Source: Bacteroidales bacterium
Lineage (GTDB): Bacteria > Bacteroidota > Bacteroidia > Bacteroidales > WCHB1-69
Direction: 5' to 3'
Length of the DNA stretch: 49,338 nucleotides
NCBI GenBank assembly: GCA_016281255.1
Contig: JAEEIG010000111.1
Span: forward strand, 1-49,338
In this document: piece by piece, positions 9,014 to 18,373 of the stretch
How positions within the stretch are numbered: the stretch's first letter is position 1
Layout of the letters: every line of letters begins with the position of its first letter
Made by a program: the position numbers and the translations under genes
The notes under the pieces: model-generated
What the model saw: only the letters and a program-made list of their open reading frames with translations
Told to the model about the DNA's origin: nothing
The model's database searches: none

Positions 9014-9829
9014 ATGCAGAAAGAGGTCTTTTTCGAGCATCTTTGCGAGGAATTGCGCCAGAACAGGGGGCTCTATCCGTACTACAAGCTGACGGACGGC
9101 TCCGCTGCACGGCAACAGTTCCGCAAGGCCTATTTTCTGCAACGTCTGGACTATCTCGACCGCCATGTTGACCTCAGCAAGCATCCCAGGATTTGGGACT
9201 GCGGCTGCGGTTACGGCACAACCGGCTTCTATTTCGCCCTGAAGGGGCAACCCGTTTACGGCACCACACTGGAGTATTACCCCGAGCAGTGGGACATGCG
9301 CCGCCGATACTGGAATCAATTTGGCGACACCTCCCTCTTCACCTGCGAGTACGCCAACCTTTTTGACCAGAGCATTGAGGAGAACAGTTACGATTACATC
9401 ATTTTGCAAGATACTCTACACCACATTGAACCGTTGGACGATGCTTTGGCCATTTTTTACAAAGTCCTGAAACCCAATGGAAGATTGGTACTGATAGAGG
9501 AAAACGGCGGTTGTTTGATCAAGAGCGCCATGCTTTTCGCCCAACGCGGCACCAAAAGGGTGATTTCCGTTTACGACGACGTTCTCCGGAAGGAGATATT
9601 GATGGGCAACGAGAACATCCGTCCCGAGAAACTGTGGCGCAAACACTTCGACAAGGCTGGTTTCAGAATGGAAGAAGAGAGTCTGCAATACATCCGTTTT
9701 CTGCCCTCCTGTTGCTTCAATGACAACAATCTGCAAAAAAATGTGGAAAAAGAGCAGAAGGTATGGAGAAAAAATGCATTTTTGCGCCGCAATGCCTTTT
9801 GGGGTTTGAATATGGTGTTTATAAAGTAG
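9014..9829 (+). CDS. Class I SAM-dependent methyltransferase
   Basis: 271 residues. Residues 60-75 (IWDCGCGYGTTGFYFA) are the SAM-binding motif I. DYIILQDTLHHIEPLDDAL is motif II/post-II of the Methyltransf_11/12 type, and LKPNGRLVLIEENGG is motif III. The substrate is unknown. It begins three bases after the typA stop and probably relies on the typA promoter. No membrane segment or signal peptide is seen. Confidence 0.85.
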   Translation: MQKEVFFEHLCEELRQNRGLYPYYKLTDGSAARQQFRKAYFLQRLDYLDRHVDLSKHPRIWDCGCGYGTTGFYFALKGQPVYGTTLEYYPEQWDMRRRYWNQFGDTSLFTCEYANLFDQSIEENSYDYIILQDTLHHIEPLDDALAIFYKVLKPNGRLVLIEENGGCLIKSAMLFAQRGTKRVISVYDDVLRKEILMGNENIRPEKLWRKHFDKAGFRMEEESLQYIRFLPSCCFNDNNLQKNVEKEQKVWRKNAFLRRNAFWGLNMVFIK

Positions 9830-9875
9830 GCTTGCGTGCTTAGAGGTTTAGACAGGAAAATCAGTTAATATCAAA

Positions 9876-11690
9876 ATGGAACAAGAAGAAAAAAATTATC
9901 AGCCGGAAACCAGATCGCGTAAATTTTGGCGCGTGGTGTTAGGTTCTATGGTGGGTTTCGTGCTCGCCTCCATGATCACGTGCATTATGGGCATCCTGAT
10001 GATGTTCGCGATGGTGGCCACATTGCAGAAATCCGCCTCCTCGATGTCATCCACGGTGAATGTCAAGGAGAACAGCGTACTAATGCTGGATCTTTCGTCT
10101 AACATCTCGGAACGGGCGGTGGAAATCCCGTTCAACTTCGGGAATTATGCAGACCAAAGCCTCGGCCTCGACAATATCCTGAAGGCCATCAAAGCCGCCG
10201 CCTCCGATTCAAAGATTGAAGGTATCTACCTGAAATCCAGCACAGTGGGAGGTTCTCCCGCTACCGTGAAAGCCATTCGAGATGCGCTGATGGAGTTCAA
10301 GAAAAGCGGCAAGTTCATCTACGCCTACAACGATATCTATACCCAAAACGGCTACTACATGGCCACCGTTGCCGACAAGATACTGCTGAACCCCACGGGC
10401 GACCTCTCCATCAAGGGTTATGCTTTCCAGCTGATGTTCTATAAAAACCTCCTCGACAAAATGGACGTGGAGGTGCAGATTTTCCGTCACGGGCAATTCA
10501 AGAGCGCGGTGGAACCTTACTTCTTGGACAAAATGAGCGATGCCAACCGCGAGCAGCTCTCCACCCTGGCCAACTCTTTGTGGACCGTCTATTTGCAGGA
10601 TGTCTCCAAAGCGCGCAAAATCTCTGTGGATCAGCTGAACAACATCGCCGACAGCATGCTTTGCTCCTCTCCCCAAGAGGCCTTGAAGCTGAAATTAGTG
10701 GACAAATTGGCTTATTCGGACGAGGTGGAGAAGATGATGAAATCGAAAATGAACCTCGGCGATAACGACAAAATCAACTACATCACAGTCAGCCAATATG
10801 CCAAGAGTGTTGCCGACAAGGAGAACAACAGTGGCATGAAGGTGGCGGTGATGTACGCTTACGGCGAGATTTCCGACGGCAAAGGCGACAGCAACCGAGG
10901 CATCTACTCCGAGACCTTCATCAAGGAGTTCCGCAAAGTTTACAAGGACAACAACGTGAAAGCCATTGTGTTGCGCGTCAATTCCCCTGGCGGCAGCGCA
11001 TTAGCTTCCGAAAACATATGGCACGAGATCGAGAACGCCAAGAATGCCGGCAAGAAAGTGGTGGTCTCCATGGGTGACTATGCTGCTTCCGGCGGTTACT
11101 ACATCTCCTGCAATTCCGACTACATCTTCGCAGAGCCCAACACCATCACCGGCTCCATAGGTGTGTTCGGCATGATTCCCTCTGTGCAGAACTTCCTGAA
11201 GAACAAGATCGGCATCACGGTGGACCAGGTCGGTACCAACGCACACTCCGACCAGGGCAGTCTCATGCGTCCGCTGGATGCTTTGGAAAGCGAGCGTATG
11301 CAAGCTTCTATCGAGCAGATTTACAGCACCTTCACGAAACGCGTGGCCGACGGTCGCCACTTGGACGTGGCCTTCGTGGACAGCATCGGACAGGGCCGCG
11401 TGTGGGCCGGCAGCGACGCTCTGCGGCTCGGCTTGGTTGACAAGCTCGGCAACATCAACGACGCTATCGCCAAAGCCGCTGAACTGGCGCAACTCGACAA
11501 CTACGACGTCTGCTATTATCCGAAACAAAAAGATTGGTTCGAGATGGTTTTCAGCATGAAGGACGATGCGATCGAAGAGGCGGTCCGTCAGAAGATGGGC
11601 TATTTCTATCCCATGTTCAACGATCTGCAACAAGTGCTGGAGCGCGAAGGTGTGCAAGCACGCATGCCCATGACCATTATCATACAATAA
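9876..11690 (+). CDS. sppA: Signal peptide peptidase SppA, 67K type
   Basis: A 604-residue membrane-anchored serine protease that degrades signal peptides left in the membrane after secretion. An N-terminal membrane helix spans about residues 22-50. Two tandem ClpP-like domains follow. The catalytic lysine is K209 in FRHGQFKSAVEPYF, in the first domain, and the nucleophile S405 lies in GDYAASGGYY, in the second, as expected for the fused-dimer form. NSPGGSALASE is the oxyanion-loop region. It lies 46 bases after the methyltransferase and ends 11 bases before the 5-alpha-reductase-like gene. Confidence 0.95.
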   Translation: MEQEEKNYQPETRSRKFWRVVLGSMVGFVLASMITCIMGILMMFAMVATLQKSASSMSSTVNVKENSVLMLDLSSNISERAVEIPFNFGNYADQSLGLDNILKAIKAAASDSKIEGIYLKSSTVGGSPATVKAIRDALMEFKKSGKFIYAYNDIYTQNGYYMATVADKILLNPTGDLSIKGYAFQLMFYKNLLDKMDVEVQIFRHGQFKSAVEPYFLDKMSDANREQLSTLANSLWTVYLQDVSKARKISVDQLNNIADSMLCSSPQEALKLKLVDKLAYSDEVEKMMKSKMNLGDNDKINYITVSQYAKSVADKENNSGMKVAVMYAYGEISDGKGDSNRGIYSETFIKEFRKVYKDNNVKAIVLRVNSPGGSALASENIWHEIENAKNAGKKVVVSMGDYAASGGYYISCNSDYIFAEPNTITGSIGVFGMIPSVQNFLKNKIGITVDQVGTNAHSDQGSLMRPLDALESERMQASIEQIYSTFTKRVADGRHLDVAFVDSIGQGRVWAGSDALRLGLVDKLGNINDAIAKAAELAQLDNYDVCYYPKQKDWFEMVFSMKDDAIEEAVRQKMGYFYPMFNDLQQVLEREGVQARMPMTIIIQ

Positions 11691-11701
11691 GTCAGCGCAT
11701 T

Positions 11702-12511
11702 ATGGTTCTCGGCTTATGCTTATCCGCCTTTAATATCTACCTTTGGGTGATGATTGCCATCGCCATGGCGGTCTTCGTCTCCCTCTATTTCGTGGATGCC
11801 GGTTACGGAATGCTCAGAAGCGCCAAATGGGGCAAAAGCATCAACAACAAAGTGGCGTGGTTCCTGATGGAGTTCCCCATCTTTTTGTCCATGCTCGTCA
11901 TCTGGCTGCTCTCACCGCACCGTTTCGACATCGTGCCGTTGGTCTTCCTGCTGATTTTCGAAACCCACTACTTCCAACGGGCCATCATTTTCCCGTGGTT
12001 GATGAAGGGCAAGAAGAGCACCATGCCGCTGGGCATTATGTTCTCTGGCATCGCTTTTAATATTTTGAATGCGATGATGCAGGGATACTGGATTTTCTTC
12101 GAATCCTTCAAGGTCGATTATCACGCATTTGGACTTTCATACGCCGACACAGCCTGGCTTTCATCGCCGCAGTTCATCATCGGCTTGATCATCTTTCTCT
12201 TCGGCTTCTACACCAATTTGCGTTCGGACTACATCATCCGCCATCTGCGCAAAAGCGACGACGACACGAACCATTATCTTCCGGAAGGCTTCATGTTCGA
12301 GTATGTCACAAGCGCCAACTACTTCGGCGAATTGACGGAATGGTTGGGGTTTGCCATCCTCACCTGGTCGTTCTCCGGTCTGGTGTTCTTCATCTGGACG
12401 TTTGCCAACTTGGTGCCCCGCGCCCACGCTTTGTACAAGCGCTATCAGTCGGAATTCGGCGAGATTATGAAGCAAAAGAAATTGAAACGGGTCTTCCCGT
12501 TCATCTATTAA
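11702..12511 (+). CDS. Steroid 5-alpha-reductase (3-oxo-5-alpha-steroid 4-dehydrogenase) family membrane protein
   Basis: 269 residues from the ATG at 11702. The frame is open further upstream, but that part overlaps sppA in another frame and is not credible. Several hydrophobic helices cover most of the protein. The C-terminal catalytic signature of the family is clear: NYFGELTEWLGFAILTWS, then NLVPRAHALYKRY and KRVFPFIY. The eukaryotic relatives reduce a C=C bond conjugated to a ketone with NADPH. The bacterial substrate is unknown; a steroid or other enone lipid is possible. It is probably translated from the sppA transcript. Confidence 0.85.
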   Translation: MVLGLCLSAFNIYLWVMIAIAMAVFVSLYFVDAGYGMLRSAKWGKSINNKVAWFLMEFPIFLSMLVIWLLSPHRFDIVPLVFLLIFETHYFQRAIIFPWLMKGKKSTMPLGIMFSGIAFNILNAMMQGYWIFFESFKVDYHAFGLSYADTAWLSSPQFIIGLIIFLFGFYTNLRSDYIIRHLRKSDDDTNHYLPEGFMFEYVTSANYFGELTEWLGFAILTWSFSGLVFFIWTFANLVPRAHALYKRYQSEFGEIMKQKKLKRVFPFIY

Positions 12512-12520
12512 CCTTTGTGA

Positions 12521-12533
12521 GCAAGAAGTGCAA
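12521..12533 (+). promoter_or_regulatory. 13-base motif shared by two efflux genes, copy 1
   Basis: GCAAGAAGTGCAA, 40 bases before the adaptor start. An identical 13-mer lies at 16944-16956 before the outer-membrane channel gene. GCA-AGAAG-TGC is a short inverted repeat. A shared regulator site is possible but untested. Confidence 0.35.
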
Positions 12534-12572
12534 AAAAAATCATAAAATCGAGTTGTATTAAAATCATATAAT

Positions 12573-13703
12573 ATGAAAAAAACACATTTAATCATTTGTT
12601 TTGCAATAATGATTATTGCAGGATTTTGCATGTCATGCGGCAAAGGCAAAAATGCCGAAACGCCGCAAGCCAAGTTCGAGACCAAAGTGCTTAAATTGGA
12701 GTCTCGTACCTACAACATGACCTTTCCTGCCACATTGGAAGGTACCAGTGAGGTGAAGGTGTATCCTCAGGTGGAGGGCATCGTCAAAGTCAAGAATTTC
12801 ATCAACGGCACCAAAGTCACCAAAGGACAGACCCTTTACATCATCGACCCGACTGAATACAGATTGAACGTGCAATCAGCGGAGGCCAACCTCAGCGCAG
12901 CCAAAGCGCAGATGGAGACCACCAAGTTGCAGTACGAGTCGAACAAGGAGCTGTACAACAAGAAAGTGATCAGCGACTATGTGCTCAAGACCAGCCTCAA
13001 TTCCTACAATTCAGCCAAGGCGTCCGTCCTGCAAGCGGAGGCTCAGCTCAACATCGCCCGTACCAACCTTGGCTATTGCACCGTGACCTCACCGCTCACC
13101 GGCGTTGTTGACGGCAATGGTTTTGACGTGGGCGATTTGGCCAACCGCGGCAACTATCTTTGCCAAGTCAGCGACAACAGCGACATGGATGCCAAATTCT
13201 CCTTCACGGAAAGCCAGCTTCTCGAACTCATCAAGCAGTTCAAGCTGAAGGTGACAAGCAGAGGTATGGAAGGTCCGAAAGGACAGTTCATCGGCGATGC
13301 CATGCCAGCGTTGAAGTTGCAGCTTAAGGACGGCAGCACTTATCCTATGGATGGTAAAATGACGAAAATGGACGCTATCGTGCAAAAGAGCACGGGTACG
13401 GTGACATGCACGGGTTCCTTCCCCAACCCCAATGGCGAGATTCGCTCGGGAATGTCGGCCACCTTGGTGATCCCCATCTCGTCCGACAGCGTGCTGTGCG
13501 TGCCGCAGACCGCCGCCGTGCGCCTGCAGGACCAGATGATGTTTTACCGTGTCAAATCGGACGGCACGGTAGAGGGCATTATCTGCCATGTTATCCCGTC
13601 AAACGATGGTACTGAATATTATATAGAAGATGGTTTGAAAGTGGGGGACGAAGTGGTCGTCAACGGTGCTCGTAAACTATCTAATGGCATGAAAATCAGA
13701 TAG
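12573..13703 (+). CDS. RND efflux periplasmic adaptor (membrane fusion) lipoprotein
   Basis: 376 residues. A lipoprotein signal peptide ends at Cys22 (hydrophobic stretch then GFCMSC), so it is probably anchored in the inner membrane facing the periplasm. The biotinyl-lipoyl-like half motif (VEGIVKVKNFINGTKVTKGQTLYII region), a long coiled-coil hairpin around residues 85-150 (SAEANLSAAKAQMETTKLQ) and the second lipoyl half (YCTVTSPLTGVVDG) follow the AcrA/MexA order. It links the pump to the outer-membrane channel. The stop is two bases before the pump gene. No regulator gene is adjacent. Confidence 0.93.
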   Translation: MKKTHLIICFAIMIIAGFCMSCGKGKNAETPQAKFETKVLKLESRTYNMTFPATLEGTSEVKVYPQVEGIVKVKNFINGTKVTKGQTLYIIDPTEYRLNVQSAEANLSAAKAQMETTKLQYESNKELYNKKVISDYVLKTSLNSYNSAKASVLQAEAQLNIARTNLGYCTVTSPLTGVVDGNGFDVGDLANRGNYLCQVSDNSDMDAKFSFTESQLLELIKQFKLKVTSRGMEGPKGQFIGDAMPALKLQLKDGSTYPMDGKMTKMDAIVQKSTGTVTCTGSFPNPNGEIRSGMSATLVIPISSDSVLCVPQTAAVRLQDQMMFYRVKSDGTVEGIICHVIPSNDGTEYYIEDGLKVGDEVVVNGARKLSNGMKIR

Positions 13704-13705
13704 CT

Positions 13706-16700
13706 ATGGAAGAGAAAGTCAAGAAAACCAAATTTTTCGTAAAGCATTGGGTGGCGGCGCTCGCCATCGGTGTCGTCCTCTTGCTGGTCGGTACGTTGAG
13801 TATTTTCACGTTGCCTATTGAGCAATACCCTGACATCGCCCCTCCGCAAGTCATCATCTCGGCCTACTACAGCGGAGCAGATGCCAATGCAGTGCAGAAA
13901 TCGGTCATCCTGCCCATTGAGGAGCAGGTAAACGGCGTGGAAGACATGTTGTATATGACCTCCACCGCCAACTCCAACGGTTCTGCTGAAATCTACGTCT
14001 ATTTCAAGCAGGGCACCGATGCTGACCAGGCTACTACCAATGTGCAAAACCGCGTGAACAGCGCATTGGGACTTCTGCCCTCGGAGGTGACCACCCAAGG
14101 TGTCACAGTGACCAAGAGTGTGAACGCCATTTTGCAGATTCTCAGTTTGGAAAGCACAGATGATCGTTTTGACCAAAAGTTCATTACTAACTATTTGGAC
14201 ATCAACGTACTACCCGCCATCAGCCGTGTTACTGGCGTGGGTCGTACCCAGCTGCTCGGCGACAAGTACGGTGTGCGTATTTGGCTCAAACCTGATATAA
14301 TGGGCACTTATGGCATTACCCCTGAAGAAATCGTTGCGGCTATCAACGAGCAGAACTTGGTCGCCCCTATCGGCAGTTTTGAAAGCGCTGTCAACAAGAT
14401 TGACATTGAGTTCAACGGACTGCTCAACGACATGAGCGAGTTCGAGAATATCGTGATACGCGCCACCCAAGACGGCAATGTGTTGCACTTGTCTGACGTG
14501 GCGGATGTGGAACTGGGTACCAAATCGTACGATTACCGTTCCGATGTTGACGGGCATCCCGGTGTGCTGTTCCTGATCAACCAGGCCCCCGGCGCCAACG
14601 CCACGCAGGTCAACGCCGAAATCAACAAAGTGCTTGACAACCTTTCCAAGAGTCTGCCCGCAGGTCTGGAGTTCAAGCAGTTGGAGACTTCCGACGACTT
14701 CCTGTTCGCCTCCATGCACAGTGTGATCGAGACCCTGATTATCGCCATCATCTTGGTGATTTTGGTGGTCTATCTCTTCCTGCAAGACTTCAAGGCCACC
14801 ATCGTGCCTTCCGTCTCCATTATCATCTCTTTGGTGGGCACCTTCGCCGTTGCCAAGGTGGTGGGATTCTCTCTCAACTTGTTGACGCTCTTTGCTTTGG
14901 TATTGGCCATTGGTACGGTGGTCGATGATGCCATTGTGGTGGTGGAGGCCGTTATGGCCAAGCTGGAGTCGGGCTACAAGAGTACAACGTCTGCCGTTAA
15001 CGATGCTTTGAGCGATGTGACCGCTGCCTGTATCTCCACCGCATTGGTTTTCATGGCGGTGTTCATCCCCGTGACCTTCATGTCAGGTACTTCAGGAACG
15101 TTCTTCAAACAGTTCGGTATCATTATGGCTGCGTCCGTGGCACTTTCGGCCGTGTCGGCTCTGACCATCTGCCCCGCCCTTTGCGCCCTGTTGTTCAAAC
15201 CGAAGCAAGAGGGGGAAGCCGAGAAAAAGAATCTGAGTTACTATGTGCGTGTGGCATATAACACCGCTTTTGGTGCCATCGAAAAGAAGTATCTGAGCGG
15301 TATCTCCAAGTTCATAAAGAAGCCTGCCTTTGCATGGATTCTGTTGGTCGCCTTTACCGGTGGAATGATCTGGTTGATGGCGACCGCACAAAGCGACCTT
15401 GTGCCGCAAGAGGACCAGGGCTTCATGATGGTGGATGTCGGCATGGCTTCTGGCACCTACCTCAACGAAACCGAGCAGACTGTCAAGAAATTGGAAGATT
15501 TCATTCGCACCATCGACGAAGTTGAGATCGTGAGCGGCATTACCGGCTATTCCATCATGAACGGAGGTGCGGGCACGAACTACGGCACTTTGATGGTGAG
15601 GTTGAAAAATTGGGAGGAACGATCGTTCTACAGTATCGCGGACGTTCAAGGTCAAATTTACTATTGGGCGCTAGAGCATTTGCCCCAAGCAACCGTCACC
15701 CCGTTCCAGATGCCGCAGATTCCCGGCTACGGTACAGGTTCCATGATGGAACTTAACCTGCAAGATCGTTCGGGAACCGGCGACAACCAGTCATTCGTGG
15801 ATATGGGTGCCCAATTCGCCAAAAAATTGCAGGAACGTCCGGAAGTTGCCCTTGCATCATCCTCCTACTCGCAAGACTATCCCAAATACCGTCTGGATAT
15901 TGATGCAACAGCCTGCAAACGCAAGGGTGTCTCTCCGAAAACGGTTTTGAATACTATCGGCATCAACCTTGCTGGCAACTACATAGGCAACTATATCCAA
16001 TATGGAAAAGTGTATCAGGTTTTGTTGGAGGCTGGCGAATCCTACCGCATGGAACCCAGCACGCTCAACAATATTTTCGTTCAGACGGGCGGCGGCATGT
16101 CACCTGCATCCGAGTTTGTCACCCTGACGGAGGGTTTGGGCTCTTCACAGGAGCGCCGCTTCAACATGTTCCCAAGTTACAATATGAGCCTCATGCCAGC
16201 CACCGGTTATACCTCCGACCATGTGAGAACCGCTGTTCAAGAGGTGATGGCCGAGGTCTTCCCGACCGATTACGGTTACGAATACGGCGGTATGGCCCGT
16301 GAGGAGGCTGAAAACGCCGGTTCCAACGAAACCATCCTCATCTACGGTATTGCCATACTGATTGTTTACCTCATCTTGGCATGCCTCTACAATTCCCTGT
16401 TTATCCCCTTCGCCGTCCTCTTCTCCATTCCGTTTGGCCTTTTCGGGGCCTACCTGACCGTCCGTCCGCTGGAAACGCTGATGGGCGTGGGTGTGAACGT
16501 CTATGTGCAGACGGGTGTCATCATGTTGATGGGCTTGGTGGCCAAAACCGCCATCCTGATCACGGAGTTCGCCATCCAGAAACGTGAGGAGGGTCTGTCG
16601 ATTTTTGACGCGGCCATCGGTGCTTGTAAAGACCGTCTGCGTCCTATCTTGATGACCGTTTCCACCATGGTCATCGGTATGATTCCGTTGGCTATCGAAG

Positions 16701-16894
16701 GTGGCGCCGGTGCCGTGGGCAACAAATCGCTGTCACTCACTGTCATCGGAGGTATGATCGTGGGTATCATCGCCATTCTTTTCGTCACACCGGCATTCTA
16801 CATTTTCTTCCAGAAGGTACATGAGAAACTGACACCTGGTGAAAAGGAAGAGGAAACAGACAATGCTGAACCGGTAACAGTAATCAGTGAATAG
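13706..16894 (+). CDS. RND multidrug efflux pump, AcrB/MexB (HAE1) type
   Basis: 1062 residues, the normal length for this inner-membrane proton/drug antiporter. It has twelve membrane helices in two halves separated by large periplasmic loops. The proton-relay aspartates lie in VDDAIVVVE (helix 4), and the partner lysine in GLVAKTAILITEFA (helix 10). FxLPxEQYPDIAPPQV near the N-terminus is the classical HAE1 start of the porter domain. It operates with the adaptor encoded two bases upstream and the channel encoded downstream. Exported compounds cannot be inferred from sequence alone. Confidence 0.96.
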   Translation: MEEKVKKTKFFVKHWVAALAIGVVLLLVGTLSIFTLPIEQYPDIAPPQVIISAYYSGADANAVQKSVILPIEEQVNGVEDMLYMTSTANSNGSAEIYVYFKQGTDADQATTNVQNRVNSALGLLPSEVTTQGVTVTKSVNAILQILSLESTDDRFDQKFITNYLDINVLPAISRVTGVGRTQLLGDKYGVRIWLKPDIMGTYGITPEEIVAAINEQNLVAPIGSFESAVNKIDIEFNGLLNDMSEFENIVIRATQDGNVLHLSDVADVELGTKSYDYRSDVDGHPGVLFLINQAPGANATQVNAEINKVLDNLSKSLPAGLEFKQLETSDDFLFASMHSVIETLIIAIILVILVVYLFLQDFKATIVPSVSIIISLVGTFAVAKVVGFSLNLLTLFALVLAIGTVVDDAIVVVEAVMAKLESGYKSTTSAVNDALSDVTAACISTALVFMAVFIPVTFMSGTSGTFFKQFGIIMAASVALSAVSALTICPALCALLFKPKQEGEAEKKNLSYYVRVAYNTAFGAIEKKYLSGISKFIKKPAFAWILLVAFTGGMIWLMATAQSDLVPQEDQGFMMVDVGMASGTYLNETEQTVKKLEDFIRTIDEVEIVSGITGYSIMNGGAGTNYGTLMVRLKNWEERSFYSIADVQGQIYYWALEHLPQATVTPFQMPQIPGYGTGSMMELNLQDRSGTGDNQSFVDMGAQFAKKLQERPEVALASSSYSQDYPKYRLDIDATACKRKGVSPKTVLNTIGINLAGNYIGNYIQYGKVYQVLLEAGESYRMEPSTLNNIFVQTGGGMSPASEFVTLTEGLGSSQERRFNMFPSYNMSLMPATGYTSDHVRTAVQEVMAEVFPTDYGYEYGGMAREEAENAGSNETILIYGIAILIVYLILACLYNSLFIPFAVLFSIPFGLFGAYLTVRPLETLMGVGVNVYVQTGVIMLMGLVAKTAILITEFAIQKREEGLSIFDAAIGACKDRLRPILMTVSTMVIGMIPLAIEGGAGAVGNKSLSLTVIGGMIVGIIAILFVTPAFYIFFQKVHEKLTPGEKEEETDNAEPVTVISE

Positions 16895-16943
16895 TAATCA
16901 GTATATATTAAATGCACTTTAAGCAGTCTCGAAGAAACAAGGT

Positions 16944-16956
16944 GCAAGAAGTGCAA
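16944..16956 (+). promoter_or_regulatory. 13-base motif shared by two efflux genes, copy 2
   Basis: GCAAGAAGTGCAA, identical to 12521-12533. The preceding T extends the dyad to TGCA-AGAAG-TGCA. It lies in the 116-base gap between the pump and the channel gene, 55 bases before the channel ATG. Confidence 0.35.
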
Positions 16957-17010
16957 TTAACCCCACAAAAGGCGTTAGCCGTAGTGTGGGAGGACAAAAG
17001 ACAAAGTAAT

Positions 17011-18366
17011 ATGAAAAACAGACGCGTATATATCATGATAATAGCAGCAACGCTGCTATTCACCAGCTGCAACCTATATCGGAAATACCAGTCCGACACC
17101 ACCGTCCGCAGCGACGTGATGGGCGATGTGGTGAACCCGCAGGACACCGTCTCCTTAGGCGCCGCGGACTGGCGCACCGCATTCCCCGACCCGCTGCTGC
17201 AGCGGCTCGTCGAGACCGCATTGGCCAACAACACCGACCTGCGCGTCGCGCAGCTCTCCATCGAGCAGGCCCGGAACAACGTCAAGGCCGCGAAATGGGG
17301 CTTTGCGCCCACACTCTCCCTCTCCCCGCAGGCTTCCTACGCCCACCAGGGGACGGGCGCGTTCACCTTCCAGGTGCCCGTGACGGCCAGCTGGCAATTG
17401 GGCATCTTCGGGCAGACCACCACCAATGTGCGGATGGCGAAATCCCAGACCGCCTACGCCGAGGACTACAAGCAGGCCGTGCAGGTCAGCTTGGCCGCCA
17501 ACGTCGCCAGCCTCTATTACACGCTGGTGATGCTCGACCGCCAGCTGGAAATTGCCGAGCAGACCGACGCCTTGTGGGGCGAGTCGCTGGAATCGACACG
17601 CGCCCTGTACGAGGCCGGCGTCACCCAAAGCCCCGCCGTCTATCGGATGGAGGCTTCCGTGGCGCAGGTGAAGGCGGACATCGTTGACTTGCGCAACAGC
17701 ATCCTCACCACGGAGGCGGCCCTCTGCAATCTGCTGGCGGAGCCGCCGCACCACATCGAGCGCGCCCCCTTCGGCACGTTCCGGATGCCGGAACAGCTGC
17801 ATGTGGGCTTGCCCCTGCGCCTGCTCGACGCGCGTCCCGACGTACGCATGGCCGAGCGCAACATGGAACTCGCCTACTACGGCACCCAGCAGGCCCGCCA
17901 GGCCTTCTACCCCACTCTCACCATCAACGGGCTCTTCGGCATGGCCGGGAACCCCGTGCAAATGATCGGACAGGCGGTGGCATCGCTGGTGCAACCCATT
18001 TTCGCCGGCGGCCAGCTGAACGCCCGGCTCAAGAATGCGAAGTTGGACCAGGAAATGGCAAGACTGGAGTTCGAGCAGGCCCTGCTCGACGCGGGCAGCG
18101 AAGTCTATGAGTATCTTCATGACTGCCAGGCCGCCGGACAAAAGGCCGCCTTCATCGACACGCAGGTCCAGTCTCTCCAAAATGCCTACGACGCGACTTC
18201 CGAGCTGATGATGAACGGCACGAACACCTATTTGGAGGTGCTCACGGCGCAGGAGTCGCTGCTGACGGCACAACTCACGCAGGTGGAGAACCGGTATGAG
18301 ATGATCCAGGCTCTCATCAACCTCTACACGGCGCTGGGCGGCTTCGGAACGGGAACAGAAAAATAA
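17011..18366 (+). CDS. Outer-membrane efflux channel lipoprotein (TolC/OprM, NodT family)
   Basis: 451 residues from the ATG at 17011. I chose this start because it begins a lipoprotein signal peptide (MKNRRVYIMI, hydrophobic core, LFTSC with Cys20); the longer frame from 16912 would bury it. Two OEP repeats are visible: the helical pairs around TDLRVAQLSIEQARNNVKAA and DVRMAERNMELAYYGTQQA, each followed by beta-strand segments (FAPTLSLSPQASY, FYPTLTINGLFGMAG). This is the third part of the tripartite pump. The coding sequence is clearly richer in G and C than the pump gene before it. A strong terminator follows at 18389. Confidence 0.93.
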   Translation: MKNRRVYIMIIAATLLFTSCNLYRKYQSDTTVRSDVMGDVVNPQDTVSLGAADWRTAFPDPLLQRLVETALANNTDLRVAQLSIEQARNNVKAAKWGFAPTLSLSPQASYAHQGTGAFTFQVPVTASWQLGIFGQTTTNVRMAKSQTAYAEDYKQAVQVSLAANVASLYYTLVMLDRQLEIAEQTDALWGESLESTRALYEAGVTQSPAVYRMEASVAQVKADIVDLRNSILTTEAALCNLLAEPPHHIERAPFGTFRMPEQLHVGLPLRLLDARPDVRMAERNMELAYYGTQQARQAFYPTLTINGLFGMAGNPVQMIGQAVASLVQPIFAGGQLNARLKNAKLDQEMARLEFEQALLDAGSEVYEYLHDCQAAGQKAAFIDTQVQSLQNAYDATSELMMNGTNTYLEVLTAQESLLTAQLTQVENRYEMIQALINLYTALGGFGTGTEK

Positions 18367-18373
18367 ACGATAG

